From positions 62,001 to 126,000 of the forward strand of contig LNDT01000032.1 of the NCBI GenBank assembly GCA_001464715.1: a stretch of 64,000 nt of DNA, in the 5' to 3' direction. The notes beneath the pieces were generated by a model. The model saw nothing but the letters and a program-made list of their open reading frames with translations, ran no database searches and was not told the DNA's origin. Positions 1 to 8,347 of the stretch are shown here, piece by piece. Within the stretch, counting starts at the first letter, position 1, and the number at the start of each line of letters is the position of its first letter. This DNA comes from Bdellovibrionales bacterium Ga0074137 (GTDB lineage Bacteria; Bdellovibrionota; Bdellovibrionia; Bdellovibrionales; JAMPXM01). Both the position numbers and the translations under genes were made by a program.

Positions 1-1
1 G

Positions 2-94
2 ATTGCTGTCCTGAGCACGAGCAAGGGTATTATGAGCGATAAAATGGCGACAGAACAACGACTCGGTGGCGAGCTTGTCTGCACGCTTTGGTAG
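2..94 (+). CDS. rpsH: 30S ribosomal protein S8, C-terminal end (partial)
   Basis: Only the last 30 codons lie in the window; the gene runs off the left edge. The visible tail contains the S8 hallmark STSKGIMSD followed by [10 protein letters not shown] and a TAG stop. S8 binds 16S rRNA helix 21 and is central to 30S platform assembly. It sits 11 bases before rplF, as in the spc operon of most bacteria. Confidence 0.95.
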   Translation: MAVLSTSKGIMSDKMATEQRLGGELVCTLW

Positions 95-105
95 GGTGGT
101 AGATC

Positions 106-648
106 ATGTCTAGGGTAGGTCGATCTCCTGTTGTTATTTCAAACGGGGTACAAGTAACGATTTCTCCGGCCAACGAAGTGGTCGTAAAAGGTGCGAAAGC
201 GACAATGAAAGTCGCTATGCGGCCCGAGATTTCGGCGAAAGTTGAAAACAATGAAATCGTTCTCTCGCGCAGAGATGAGTTGGCGCAGTCACGAGCTCTT
301 CATGGGCTTTATCGTGCACTGATTCAAAATGCGATGACGGGCGTAACCACTGGTTTCACGAAATCACTCGATCTCGTTGGCGTCGGTTACCGCGCGGCTG
401 TGAGTGGCAAGAAGCTTGAGCTTTCGCTAGGCTACAGCCACCCCATTCACTTTCCGATTCCTGATGGGATCGAAGTGAAGGTTGAAAAGCAGACTCAAAT
501 TTCGGTGATCGGCGCAAGCCGTGAACTGGTCGGTCAGGTCGCTGCGAAAATTCGTGGTTTCCGTCCGCCAGAGCCATACTTGGGTAAAGGTGTTAAGTAC
601 TCGGACGAGAAGCTTCGTCGCAAAGAAGGAAAGTCTGCCGGCAAGTAG
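106..648 (+). CDS. rplF: 50S ribosomal protein L6
   Basis: A 180-residue protein of normal L6 length. It carries the L6 signature PEPYLGKGVKY near residue 160 and starts MSRVGRSPV, typical of the family. L6 binds 23S rRNA near the factor-binding centre. Its ATG follows rpsH by 11 bases and rplR follows by 61 bases, so it is part of the spc-type transcript. Confidence 0.97.
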   Translation: MSRVGRSPVVISNGVQVTISPANEVVVKGAKATMKVAMRPEISAKVENNEIVLSRRDELAQSRALHGLYRALIQNAMTGVTTGFTKSLDLVGVGYRAAVSGKKLELSLGYSHPIHFPIPDGIEVKVEKQTQISVIGASRELVGQVAAKIRGFRPPEPYLGKGVKYSDEKLRRKEGKSAGK

Positions 649-709
649 TGCGGCGGCTCGCTAGAGTTAGTTGGGTTATAGTTATTAAGGTCATTAAGGT
701 TGGTGGTTT

Positions 710-1081
710 GTGAGAATTCGTACAACAAAGCATACGGCGACTCGAGCAGTTGCCCGCGAGAAGAAGAAGCTGAAGATTCGCAAGCGCGTGATCGGTTCTG
801 CCGAGCGTCCTCGTCTCTGCATCTTTCGCAGCTCTAAACATGTTTATGCTCAAGTGATCGATGATGCGTCGGGAGTTACTCTCGCGTCGGCGTCGACTTT
901 GGACACAGACGGTGTTTCGGGCGCAAACAAAGATGCATGTGCAGCGATCGGTAAAGAAGTTGCGAAGCGTGCTGTTGGTAAAAATATTAAACAGGTTGTC
1001 TTCGATCGAAATGGTTACTTGTACCATGGTCGAGTGAAAGCCCTCGCTGAAGCCGCTCGTGAGGGCGGACTCGAATTCTAA
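710..1081 (+). CDS. rplR: 50S ribosomal protein L18
   Basis: A 123-residue protein matching L18, which binds 5S rRNA in the central protuberance. The family features [20 protein letters not shown] and a C-terminal [23 protein letters not shown] are visible. The start is GTG at 710, chosen because an AAGG run lies about 10 bases upstream and the next residues (MRIRTTKH) look right. It lies between rplF and rpsE in the usual order. Confidence 0.96.
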   Translation: MRIRTTKHTATRAVAREKKKLKIRKRVIGSAERPRLCIFRSSKHVYAQVIDDASGVTLASASTLDTDGVSGANKDACAAIGKEVAKRAVGKNIKQVVFDRNGYLYHGRVKALAEAAREGGLEF

Positions 1082-1120
1082 TGTTCAACCTAGGGTTGGC
1101 TGTATTTTTAGGAGCACTGA

Positions 1121-1597
1121 GTGGAATCTAACGATAGAAGAGAGTCGAGTTCGGAATTCGAAGAGCGAGTGGTCGCGATCCGACGTGTTGCGAAAGTTGT
1201 AAAGGGCGGTAAGCGCTTTTCTTTCGCTGCACTTGTGGTGGTTGGCAACCAATCTGGCGATGTTGGTTTCGGTACCGGCAAAGCAGGAGAGGTTCCTGAG
1301 GCCATTGGCAAAGCGAGCCGTGGCGCAAAGAAGAGCTTCCGTAAAGTTCCGTTGATCGATGGACGCACGATTGCTCACGAAGTTGTCGGTCGCTTTGGCG
1401 CCGCAAAAGTCGTGATGCGACCCGCGGCTCCAGGTACCGGCGTTATTGCCGGTGGAGCGGTCCGAGCGGTGCTCGAGTCGGTGGGAGTAAAAGATATCCT
1501 TACGAAGTGCGTTGGTACTCGTAATGCGAACAACGCTGTTCGAGCGACGCTCGATGGTCTTGCACAACTTCGTCTTGAAGCTGTGTCGGCTGAATAG
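1121..1597 (+). CDS. rpsE: 30S ribosomal protein S5
   Basis: A 158-residue S5 homologue. The N-terminal dsRNA-binding half shows [20 protein letters not shown] and [17 protein letters not shown], and the C-terminal half shows [17 protein letters not shown]5 acts in decoding accuracy on the 30S subunit. Translation starts at GTG 1121, preceded by TTAGGAG at a good distance. rpmD follows after 9 bases. Confidence 0.96.
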   Translation: MESNDRRESSSEFEERVVAIRRVAKVVKGGKRFSFAALVVVGNQSGDVGFGTGKAGEVPEAIGKASRGAKKSFRKVPLIDGRTIAHEVVGRFGAAKVVMRPAAPGTGVIAGGAVRAVLESVGVKDILTKCVGTRNANNAVRATLDGLAQLRLEAVSAE

Positions 1598-1606
1598 AGG
1601 TAGAAA

Positions 1607-1792
1607 ATGGCTAAGAAGTTTAAAGTGACATTGAAGCGAAGCTTGATCGGTTGCACTGAGACCCAGCGCAACACGGTTCGTTGCTTGGGCCTAAGACATC
1701 GCCATCAAACTGTAGTTATCGCTGATAACCCAGCGATGCGTGGTCAGATCATGAAGGTTCAGCACATGGTGGACGTTCAGGTCGAAAAGTAG
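1607..1792 (+). CDS. rpmD: 50S ribosomal protein L30
   Basis: A 61-residue protein of standard L30 size. It begins [20 protein letters not shown] and contains the family pattern [15 protein letters not shown]30 is a small 23S rRNA-binding protein that is absent from some phyla, so its presence here in rpsE-rpmD-rplO order is informative. The start has AGAGG about 7 bases upstream. Confidence 0.95.
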   Translation: MAKKFKVTLKRSLIGCTETQRNTVRCLGLRHRHQTVVIADNPAMRGQIMKVQHMVDVQVEK

Positions 1793-1823
1793 ACTTTCGA
1801 ACAAAGATTTTAGGAAGGTAGTT

Positions 1824-2333
1824 ATGAGTATTCTCTCTCAACTCATGCCCAAACGGGGCTCGACAGGCGTTACAAAACGCAAAGGCCGTGGCCACGCAAC
1901 TGGTCAGGGCGGTACTGCAGGAAAAGGTCACAAAGGACAAAAGGCGCGTACGGGCGGCCGAGTTCGTTGGGGTTTTGAGGGCGGTCAAACGCCTCTCATG
2001 CGTCGAACGCCGAAATCGGGCTTTAACAACAAGAACTTCCGTACTGAGTACGACATCGTCAATCTTTCGGATCTCGAGAAGCTCTCTGGCGAAGTCACTC
2101 CTTTGTCTTTGAAAGAGGCAGGCGTGGTCGGCCGCGGACTTGTAAAAGTCCTGGGCACCGGCAAGCTTTCGAAGAGCCTCACGGTCAAAGCGCACAAATT
2201 CAGCGCGACCGCAGAGGCCTCGATCAAAAAAGCGGGCGGCAAAACGGAAGTTATTAAAGTTCGTGCTTTCGATGAATCTCCGCTGAAAAAGAAGCTCAGC
2301 CCATCGAAGCTCAAAAAGCTCGCAAAGAAATAG
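1824..2333 (+). CDS. rplO: 50S ribosomal protein L15
   Basis: A 169-residue L15 homologue, somewhat longer than the usual 144-150 because of a Lys/Ser-rich C-terminal tail. The glycine- and basic-rich N-terminal extension ([21 protein letters not shown]) that threads into 23S rRNA is clear. It is the last r-protein gene before secY. Two small hairpins follow the stop codon. Confidence 0.95.
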   Translation: MSILSQLMPKRGSTGVTKRKGRGHATGQGGTAGKGHKGQKARTGGRVRWGFEGGQTPLMRRTPKSGFNNKNFRTEYDIVNLSDLEKLSGEVTPLSLKEAGVVGRGLVKVLGTGKLSKSLTVKAHKFSATAEASIKKAGGKTEVIKVRAFDESPLKKKLSPSKLKKLAKK

Positions 2334-2339
2334 AAGTTT

Positions 2340-2372
2340 AGGGTCGGAGTTCCGGCCCTAGTGCGGCGCACT
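2340..2372 (+). terminator. tandem hairpins after rplO, possible partial terminator
   Basis: Two adjacent stem-loops follow the rplO stop. The first pairs AGGGTCGG (2340-2347) with CCGGCCCT (2352-2359) around an AGTT loop, with one G-U pair. The second pairs AGTGC (2360-2364) with GCACT (2368-2372) around GGC. Neither is followed by a T-run, so full intrinsic termination is unlikely; attenuation between r-protein genes and secY, or mRNA processing, is equally possible. Confidence 0.35.
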
Positions 2373-2493
2373 GGAAATCGCGAACCAGTTGCTAAGCAGG
2401 CCTCTTCATAGCGAAATAGAGCGAATCTATGTATGAGCCTCCGGCCGATCTTTAGTAGGTCATTCGGGGGCTTCGTCAATTCCGAGGTGGAAC

Positions 2494-3807
2494 GTGTCAG
2501 CAGCAGATAATATCGCCGGTAACTCGGACCTTAAAAAACGAATTCTATTCACACTCGCCATGCTTGCGATTTATCGCCTTGGTGTTCACGTGCCGACGCC
2601 GGGAATTGATGGAAGAACTGTTTTTCAGTTCTTCCAGGGACAGGGCGGAATCCTTGGGCTCTTTAACACTTTCACGGGTGGCGCTCTCAACCAGTTCTCG
2701 ATTTTCGCGTTGGGAATTATGCCCTACATCTCGAGCTCGATCATTTTTCAGCTTTTGACGGCGGTCGTGCCAGCTCTTGAGCAAATTAAAAAAGAGGGCG
2801 AACCAGGTCGGCGAAAAATAACTCAGTACACTCGCTACGGGACTGTCGTTTTGGCGATCGTACAAGGTCTTGCGATCAGCTCTTGGCTGGAAGGTTCAAA
2901 TTTCGAAGGAAAACCACTGGTGCTTTCGGCAACGGTTGGATTCTTGTCTTTCAAAGTGATGACGGTGATCACGCTGACTGCGGGAACATGCTTTATCATG
3001 TGGCTCGGAGAGCAAATCACGGAACGTGGTTTTGGTGATGGTACTTCGCTCATCATTTTCTCAGGTATCGCGGCCGGTATTCCTCAAGGTGCGATCAATC
3101 TTTATGAGATGGTAGCCAACAAAGAAATGAACGGTTTGGTGGCTCTCGTTTTGATCGCGATGATGGCGATCGTGATTGGCTTCATCGTTTTCTTGGAGTG
3201 GGGTCAGCGTCGAATTCCAATCCACTTTTCACAGCGTGGCGGCAAAGCCGTTTTGGGATCTCAGGCAAGTCATCTTCCTTTGAAGATCAATTTGTCGGGC
3301 GTTATCCCGCCGATCTTCGCAAGCTCGCTCTTGTTATTTCCGGCGACCTTAGCACAGTTTGTTCAAGCGCCGTGGGTGACAGCTCTCCGTGACTCGCTCA
3401 CGCCGACAAGTGGGCTTTACTTGGTTCTTGAAGTCGCCTTGATCGTCTTTTTCTGCTTCTTCTACACAGAAATTGTTTTGAACCCGGTTGAAATCGCTGA
3501 AAATCTCAAAAAGGGCGGCAAGTTCATTCCCGGTATCCGCGCCGGTAAAAGCACGTCCGATTACATTCAGCGCGTGATGGATCGAATCAATGTGGGCGGC
3601 GCTATGTACCTAAGTGCTGTCGTTGTTCTTCCGACGCTTCTTATCGACAAGTTGAAAGTGCCATTTTATTTCGGCGGAACCAGTATTTTGATCCTCGTCG
3701 GTGTTGCGCTGAATACGACGCAGCAGCTTCAGTCCTACATGATGAACCAACGCTATGAGAGCATCATTCGCGGAGCTAAGCAGCGCACGCGGAGGGTTCA
3801 GTTTTGA
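2494..3807 (+). CDS. secY: preprotein translocase subunit SecY
   Basis: A 437-residue polytopic inner-membrane protein with about ten hydrophobic segments, the length and pattern of SecY, the channel of the Sec translocon. Family motifs include GIMPYISSSIIFQLL near residue 75, the cytosolic loop GQRRIPIHFSQR, and the C-terminal NVGGAMYLSAVVVLP region. The start is GTG 2494 with GAGGTGG upstream. Its stop overlaps the adk start, so the two are translationally coupled. Confidence 0.97.
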   Translation: MSAADNIAGNSDLKKRILFTLAMLAIYRLGVHVPTPGIDGRTVFQFFQGQGGILGLFNTFTGGALNQFSIFALGIMPYISSSIIFQLLTAVVPALEQIKKEGEPGRRKITQYTRYGTVVLAIVQGLAISSWLEGSNFEGKPLVLSATVGFLSFKVMTVITLTAGTCFIMWLGEQITERGFGDGTSLIIFSGIAAGIPQGAINLYEMVANKEMNGLVALVLIAMMAIVIGFIVFLEWGQRRIPIHFSQRGGKAVLGSQASHLPLKINLSGVIPPIFASSLLLFPATLAQFVQAPWVTALRDSLTPTSGLYLVLEVALIVFFCFFYTEIVLNPVEIAENLKKGGKFIPGIRAGKSTSDYIQRVMDRINVGGAMYLSAVVVLPTLLIDKLKVPFYFGGTSILILVGVALNTTQQLQSYMMNQRYESIIRGAKQRTRRVQF

Positions 3808-4439
3808 ACATCATTCTTTTCGGCGCCCCAGGTGCTGGCAAGGGAACCCAGTCTGCGCTTTTAGTTGAGCGCAAGGGTATGAAGCAGATTAGTACCGGCG
3901 ACATTTTTCGCGAGCATATCCGCCAGGAAACTCGACTTGGTGTTGAGGCAAAATCCTTTATGGATGCAGGCAACCTTGTTCCCGATGAAATCGTTGTGGG
4001 GATGGTCGAAGACGTTCTGAAGGATCTCGGCGGGCAGAGCTTTATTTTGGATGGCTTCCCTCGCACTGTCCCTCAGGCCGAGTCTTTGGAAGTTATGCTT
4101 CAGAGTAATTCTTTGAAAATCGACAAAGCATTGTTTCTTGAAGTCCCACGGGATGTTCTGATTGCGCGATTGGCCGGACGGCGCGTCTGTACCGGTTGCG
4201 GTGCGACCTACCACACTTTGGTTAAGAAGCCCGCGATGGCAGGGATCTGTGACCTCTGTGGCGCCAATGTCGAGCAGCGCAAGGACGACAAAGAAGATGT
4301 GGTTTTGACCCGGCTCGAGGCCTACGAAACCTCAACAGCGCCATTGAAAGCCTATTTCACGAAAAAGGGGCGTTTTGTAACTGTCTCAGGAGTGGGCGAG
4401 ACGGAAGATATTTACAAACGGCTCATCGCTCATATCTGA
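3804..4439 (+). CDS. adk: adenylate kinase with zinc-type LID
   Basis: A 211-residue adenylate kinase (ATP + AMP to 2 ADP, cytoplasm). The P-loop GAPGAGKGTQ is at residues 7-16, and the NMP-binding DGFPRT is near 83-88. The LID domain carries two CxxC pairs (C129, C132, C149, C152), the four-cysteine structural zinc site common in Gram-positive and some proteobacterial enzymes. The best start is TTG 3804, which overlaps the secY stop as TTGA. Placement directly after secY is the common spc-operon arrangement, but map and infA do not follow. Confidence 0.96.
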   Translation: MNIILFGAPGAGKGTQSALLVERKGMKQISTGDIFREHIRQETRLGVEAKSFMDAGNLVPDEIVVGMVEDVLKDLGGQSFILDGFPRTVPQAESLEVMLQSNSLKIDKALFLEVPRDVLIARLAGRRVCTGCGATYHTLVKKPAMAGICDLCGANVEQRKDDKEDVVLTRLEAYETSTAPLKAYFTKKGRFVTVSGVGETEDIYKRLIAHI

Positions 4440-4630
4440 TTCCTGCCCTTTCAAAGTTTTTACGCGCGCAGATTGTTGGCCCGGACTTGATATATTTGCG
4501 CCCAAGTTGCTTTATTTTCAGGCAACCGGGGGACAGGCAAAAATTGTGCTAAGGACCTCGCACGGTGCTGGACAACCGCTGATCGGACTGTTAACACCGC
4601 ACGCTGGGTTTAGATTTTCTGGGCTTCGTT

Positions 4631-4672
4631 TCGCATTCTTTTTTGGTCGTTTTTGACTGATTTAGAATGCGA
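4631..4672 (+). other. stem-loop 1 in the rpmJ leader
   Basis: A perfect 9-bp inverted repeat: TCGCATTCT (4631-4639) pairs with AGAATGCGA (4664-4672). The 24-base loop is T-rich and contains a short nested pairing (GTC with GAC). No T-run follows, so it does not look like an intrinsic terminator. It may be an RNA element of the r-protein leader. Confidence 0.4.
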
Positions 4673-4739
4673 TCTGGAGCGGTGATTTTAGATCTAAATT
4701 TTTCGGATTTTTCACTTTTCGTTTTGTTCTTTAGCGGCT

Positions 4740-4773
4740 GTTTTTTGATCGACTAAGTACGGTCGCAAAAAAC
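4740..4773 (+). other. stem-loop 2 in the rpmJ leader
   Basis: GTTTTTTG (4740-4747) and CGAC (4750-4753) pair with GTCG (4762-4765) and CAAAAAAC (4766-4773), giving a 12-bp stem with a two-base bulge and an 8-base loop. The T-run lies in the 5' arm rather than after the stem, so this is not a classical terminator on the plus strand. Confidence 0.4.
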
Positions 4774-4951
4774 CTAAGGATTTAAGGCGAAGAGAAAGAG
4801 CGACGTCAGAAATGATTTTTCTCGTAGGGAAATTCGAAAAGTAAAAGAGTCGTTGAGAGGCGATTTTTTGAAGTTAAACAAGAATTTTAATTGATCGAGA
4901 GTGCAACTGATTCTCGAGAAGTTAGGAAACATTCGCAATGAAAGCCAAAAT

Positions 4952-5065
4952 ATGAAAGTGCGAGCTTCCGTCAAACGGATCTGCAACAAGTGCAAGGTTC
5001 TCAAACGAAAAGGGGTTATTCGAGTGATCTGTGAAAACCCTAAACACAAACAACGGCAGGGGTAA
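4952..5065 (+). CDS. rpmJ: 50S ribosomal protein L36 (zinc-binding form)
   Basis: A 37-codon gene reading [20 protein letters not shown] and ending in an NPKHKQRQG tail, the standard L36. It has the C11-x2-C14...C27...H32 zinc ribbon, so it is the zinc-containing form. The start is ATG 4952; a nearby ATG at 4938 is in another frame and stops after five codons. No clear Shine-Dalgarno precedes it. Its stop is 3 bases before rpsM. Confidence 0.95.
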   Translation: MKVRASVKRICNKCKVLKRKGVIRVICENPKHKQRQG

Positions 5066-5068
5066 TCG

Positions 5069-5443
5069 ATGGCTCGTATTGCTGGTGTTGATTTGCCGCG
5101 CAACAAGAGAGTTGAAGTTGCACTTCAGTACATCTACGGAGTGGGTATCGCTCGTTCGAAACAAATCATGGAATTCGCAAGTCTTCCGAAAGAACTTCGT
5201 TCTGATGATTTGACCGACGCGCAAATCGCAAAAATTCGTGAATTTCTCGAAGCTACTATCAAGGTTGAGGGTGACCTCCGCCGCGATATCGGTCTCGCTA
5301 TCAAGCGTTTGATGGACCTCGGTTGCTACCGTGGCCTTCGTCATCGCAAAGGTCTTCCCGTTCGTGGACAGAGCACTCGTCAAAACGCGCGCACTCGTAA
5401 GGGTCCACGTAAGACGGTCGCGAACAAGAAGAAGGCGGTATAA
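5069..5443 (+). CDS. rpsM: 30S ribosomal protein S13
   Basis: A 124-residue S13, starting [20 protein letters not shown], with the helix-hairpin region [10 protein letters not shown] and the C-terminal [20 protein letters not shown] signature. S13 lies in the 30S head and contacts the P-site tRNA and 50S bridge B1. It is preceded by rpmJ (3-base gap) and followed by rpsK (3-base gap). Confidence 0.97.
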   Translation: MARIAGVDLPRNKRVEVALQYIYGVGIARSKQIMEFASLPKELRSDDLTDAQIAKIREFLEATIKVEGDLRRDIGLAIKRLMDLGCYRGLRHRKGLPVRGQSTRQNARTRKGPRKTVANKKKAV

Positions 5444-5446
5444 CCG

Positions 5447-5833
5447 ATGGCTGCTAAGAAAACTGGTAAGAAAAAAGTTAGAAAATCGGTCGCCCACGGC
5501 AAGTGCTTTGTACAAGCTGGTTTCGGCAATACGATCGTGACGCTCACGGATCCCGTCGGAGAAGTGATTGCATGGTCGAGCGCGGGACATTTGGGTTTCA
5601 AGGGATCTCGAAAAGGAACTCCGTTTGCAGCGCAGGTTGCAGCGGAAGACGCAGCGAAAAAAGCGATGGAACAAGGTCTTCGTTCGGTCGATCTTTTCTT
5701 GAAGGGTCCCGGCGCAGGCCGTGAACCCGCTGTACGTTCTTTGTCGTTGGCGGGAATTCGCGTCGCTACTATGCGTGACGTAACTCCCATCCCACATAAC
5801 GGGTGCCGTCCTCCAAAACGGCGCCGTATCTAA
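5447..5833 (+). CDS. rpsK: 30S ribosomal protein S11
   Basis: A 128-residue S11. Diagnostic segments are [20 protein letters not shown], a [14 protein letters not shown] region and the C-terminal [17 protein letters not shown]11 forms the 30S platform near the E site. It lies in the usual S13-S11-S4-alpha-L17 order. Confidence 0.97.
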   Translation: MAAKKTGKKKVRKSVAHGKCFVQAGFGNTIVTLTDPVGEVIAWSSAGHLGFKGSRKGTPFAAQVAAEDAAKKAMEQGLRSVDLFLKGPGAGREPAVRSLSLAGIRVATMRDVTPIPHNGCRPPKRRRI

Positions 5834-5854
5834 CTTGGATATAGGGAGTTAACT

Positions 5855-6481
5855 GTGAGTTGCATTAACGAAAGCGTCTGCAAATTGTGCCGTCGCGAAA
5901 ACGTGAAGCTCTTCTTGAAGGGCGACCGTTGTTTTACAGATAAGTGCTCGTTCGAGCGTCGACCGTATCCTCCGGGACAGCACGGCCAAAGCCGTTTGAA
6001 GTTCTCGGAATTCGCGCTTCAGCTTCGTGAGAAGCAGAAGACGAAGCGTTACTACGGCGTTTACGAAAAGCAGTTCCGAAAGTATTTCCACGAGGCGGAT
6101 CGTCGTCGTGGTGTGACCGGAACCGAGCTCCTTCGTCTTCTCGAAACACGTCTCGACAACGTGGTTTACACACTTGGTTTTGCATCGAGCCGTCGCGAAG
6201 CGCGTCAGCTTGTTAAGCACGACCACTTCCTTGTTAACGGATCGAAAAACAACATCCCGAGCTTCAATGTTGAAAAGGGTGATGTGATCGAGGTTCGCGA
6301 GGGAAGCCGTGGCGTGAACAAGGTTCTTGCGGGAATCGAGAGCGCGCAGAAGCGTGAAATTCCGGATTGGTTGCAGGCCGATCACGGTGCTTTCAAAGGC
6401 ACTGTGAAGGATGTCCCAAGCCGTGAGAACATCACGTTGGCTGTCGAAGAGAATATGATCGTTGAATACTACTCGCGTTAA
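5855..6481 (+). CDS. rpsD: 30S ribosomal protein S4 (zinc-binding C+ form)
   Basis: A 208-residue S4 that starts at GTG 5855 after GGGAGTT. The N-terminal C9-x2-C12...C26-x4-C31 pattern marks the zinc-binding version. The central S4 RNA-binding domain reads RLDNVVYTLGFASSRREARQ. S4 nucleates 30S assembly and in some bacteria represses its own operon. The stop codon lies in the loop of a perfect 7-bp hairpin, and 132 bases separate it from rpoA. Confidence 0.97.
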   Translation: MSCINESVCKLCRRENVKLFLKGDRCFTDKCSFERRPYPPGQHGQSRLKFSEFALQLREKQKTKRYYGVYEKQFRKYFHEADRRRGVTGTELLRLLETRLDNVVYTLGFASSRREARQLVKHDHFLVNGSKNNIPSFNVEKGDVIEVREGSRGVNKVLAGIESAQKREIPDWLQADHGAFKGTVKDVPSRENITLAVEENMIVEYYSR

Positions 6482-6489
6482 TCGCGAGT
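6471..6489 (+). other. hairpin spanning the rpsD stop codon
   Basis: ACTCGCG (6471-6477) pairs perfectly with CGCGAGT (6483-6489), and the loop TTAAT contains the rpsD stop codon. No T-run follows. It may be a processing or stability element between rpsD and rpoA. Confidence 0.45.
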
Positions 6490-6613
6490 CGGTGAAGCGG
6501 TTGATGGCAGTTGCCGTTAATCGCTTTCAGTCGTCGGGATCGGTTTCGATTTTCGGCGATGGGTTCAGCAAAGCTCAATTTAATAATGAATCGATGAGGC
6601 TAGGAGACAAAGA

Positions 6614-7687
6614 GTGCAAGGTCATAACCATGGGGCCCAGCTGGGCGTTCCACACGGAAGCATGCAAGAGCATTACTACAAATTCTGGCGCGACCTTATC
6701 AAGCCCAAGGGCTATGAAGTAGAGCGAGAGACGCTGTCGGATGAGTACGGTAAGTTCATCATCCGTCCGCTTGAACGCGGCTACGGAGTGACTCTTGGAA
6801 ATTCGCTTCGCCGTATTTTGCTCAGCTCAATGATGGGCTCAGCGGTATCGGCAGTGAAGTTCGAGGGAATTCTTCATGAATTCTCGACGATGCCGGATGT
6901 TCGCGAGGACGTTACAGATATTATTTTGAATCTGAAGCAGCTTCGTTTCAAGCAGCACAGCCCGGAGGCTCAAACTCTTCGTATCACGAAGACTGGCCCC
7001 GGTGTTGTGACCGCTCGAGATATTCAAGTGAACGACAAAGTCGAGATCTTGAATCCTGACCAGCACATTGCGACTCTTGGCCCGAACGCGACGTTCAGCG
7101 CCGAGCTTTTCGTAACGTTCGGTCGCGGCTACGTCTCTGCTGACGAGAATTCTCACCAATTGCCGGTTGGCTTCATTGGTGTGGACGCTCTCTACAGCCC
7201 GATTCGCAAAGTGAACTATCATGTTTCTAACGCACGAGTTGCTCAGCGCACGGATTACGATGCTCTGACATTCGAAGCTTGGACAGATGGTTCGTTAAAG
7301 CCAGAAGAAGCGGTCGCTTTGGCGTCGAAAATCATGAAGGAACAGCTTCAGATTTTCTTGACGTTCGATGAGGCCATGGAGCCGACAGAAGAACAAGAAG
7401 TGAAGTCATCACCAGTTCTGAACGAGAATTTGTTCCGTTCGGTGGATGATCTTGAGCTTTCTGTTCGTTCGGCGAACTGTTTAAAGAACGCGAATATCCG
7501 ATTTATCGGAGAACTCGTTTCTCGCAGTGAAGCTGAGATGTTGAAAACAAAAAACTTTGGACGCAAATCGCTCAACGAGATCAAAGAGATCTTGACGGAG
7601 ATGGGCCTTCACCTCGGTATGAAAATCGACGGGTGGCCTCCTCAGGGTTGGGATCCGAACACAGCGATTCCGCGTAAGGACGCATAA
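6614..7687 (+). CDS. rpoA: DNA-directed RNA polymerase subunit alpha
   Basis: A 357-residue alpha subunit. The N-terminal dimerisation domain shows RGYGVTLGNSLRRILLSS, and the C-terminal domain (last ~80 residues) shows ELSVRSANCLKNANIRFIGEL with NFGRKSLNEIKEIL, the DNA- and activator-contacting surface. GTG 6614 is preferred because TAGGAG lies 8 bases upstream; an internal ATG at 6662 would remove 16 residues not typical of the family and remains possible. rplQ follows after 2 bases. Confidence 0.96.
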   Translation: MQGHNHGAQLGVPHGSMQEHYYKFWRDLIKPKGYEVERETLSDEYGKFIIRPLERGYGVTLGNSLRRILLSSMMGSAVSAVKFEGILHEFSTMPDVREDVTDIILNLKQLRFKQHSPEAQTLRITKTGPGVVTARDIQVNDKVEILNPDQHIATLGPNATFSAELFVTFGRGYVSADENSHQLPVGFIGVDALYSPIRKVNYHVSNARVAQRTDYDALTFEAWTDGSLKPEEAVALASKIMKEQLQIFLTFDEAMEPTEEQEVKSSPVLNENLFRSVDDLELSVRSANCLKNANIRFIGELVSRSEAEMLKTKNFGRKSLNEIKEILTEMGLHLGMKIDGWPPQGWDPNTAIPRKDA

Positions 7688-7689
7688 CG

Positions 7690-8205
7690 ATGAGACACAA
7701 TGCACGTGTAAAACATTTTGGCCGTAAAACAGGGCCGCGCAAGGCACTCTGGCGCGGACTTGTGAACTCGCTTGTCGAGCACGGTCGTATCAAAACAACT
7801 TTGGCAAAAGCGAAAGAGCTGCGCCGTCACGTTGAGAAAGCAATCACTGTGGGTAAGAAGCAAACGCTTCATGCTCGCCGCTTGCTTCTCGCGCGTTATC
7901 CCAACGAGGGAGTCGTGGCGACAATCATGTCGGACATCGCTCCTCGCTTTCAGGATCGTGAGGGTGGTTACACTCGCATTCTGAAGTTGGGCATGCGACC
8001 GGGCGACAGCGCAGAAATGGCTTACATCCAGTTCGTAGACTTCAACGCGGCCGAGAAGGCAGAAGCTCTTGCGAAGGTTGACGAAAAAGCTGTTGCAGCG
8101 AAAAAACGTACAGCCTCGAAAGCGGCTGATGCGAAGAAGAAACGTGTTCGCAAGCTTCAGGGGAAAGCGCGCGCAGTTTTGGCTGCTAAGAAAAAGAAGA
8201 AGTAA
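7690..8205 (+). CDS. rplQ: 50S ribosomal protein L17 with Lys/Ala-rich tail
   Basis: A 171-residue L17, starting MRHNARVKHFGRKTGPRKAL. The conserved core ends near residue 118, the normal length of the family. The remaining ~50 residues are a Lys/Ala/Arg-rich tail ending in five lysines and are probably disordered and rRNA-contacting. It is the last gene of the alpha operon, followed by two hairpins, the second a strong terminator. Confidence 0.96.
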   Translation: MRHNARVKHFGRKTGPRKALWRGLVNSLVEHGRIKTTLAKAKELRRHVEKAITVGKKQTLHARRLLLARYPNEGVVATIMSDIAPRFQDREGGYTRILKLGMRPGDSAEMAYIQFVDFNAAEKAEALAKVDEKAVAAKKRTASKAADAKKKRVRKLQGKARAVLAAKKKKK

Positions 8206-8213
8206 AAGTCGCT

Positions 8214-8271
8214 CTGACGAAAGTCAGATTGGAATTCGAAACCAGGCAGGTTTGATTCCAATTCGATTTTT
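8214..8271 (+). terminator. double hairpin after rplQ
   Basis: A short GAAA-tetraloop hairpin (CTGAC 8214-8218 with GTCAG 8223-8227) is followed at once by a longer stem: ATTGGAAT (8228-8235) with ATTCCAAT (8255-8262), continued inside by AAACC with GGTTT. The run TCGATTTTT follows. It probably ends or protects the alpha operon mRNA together with the terminator just downstream. Confidence 0.5.
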
Positions 8272-8290
8272 AGCAAAGTCGATGTAGGAA

Positions 8291-8318
8291 AGGCTGGGGT
8301 GACCCGGCCTTTTTTTTT
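8291..8318 (+). terminator. intrinsic terminator of the alpha operon
   Basis: AGGCTGGG (8291-8298) pairs with CCCGGCCT (8303-8310), one G-U pair, around GTGA, followed directly by a run of nine T residues (8310-8318). This is a textbook Rho-independent terminator, 85 bases after the rplQ stop. Confidence 0.88.
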
Positions 8319-8347
8319 CCTGGGGCTGATTCGACGAGGAGACCAAA

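Larger units (their letters stand above)
4440..4951 (+). promoter_or_regulatory. gene-free leader between adk and rpmJ
   Basis: This 512-base stretch has no convincing ORF on either strand. In many bacteria infA or map occupies this position; no IF-1 or methionine aminopeptidase coding can be read here. It probably holds the promoter and 5' leader of the rpmJ-rpsM-rpsK-rpsD-rpoA-rplQ operon. A weak promoter-like pair is TTGATA (4487-4492) and TTTATT (4511-4516) with 18-base spacing. Two stem-loops (4631-4672 and 4740-4773) lie downstream of it. Regulation by S4, as in the enterobacterial alpha operon, is a possible analogy only. Confidence 0.5.

Noticed and set aside
4440-4951. A possible infA or map gene in the gap after adk
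   Set aside because: All frames were checked for IF-1 and methionine aminopeptidase motifs; only short, stop-broken or antisense frames exist.
4774-5797. Long minus-strand open frames over rpmJ-rpsM-rpsK
   Set aside because: They are mirror frames of strongly conserved ribosomal protein genes and have no family features.
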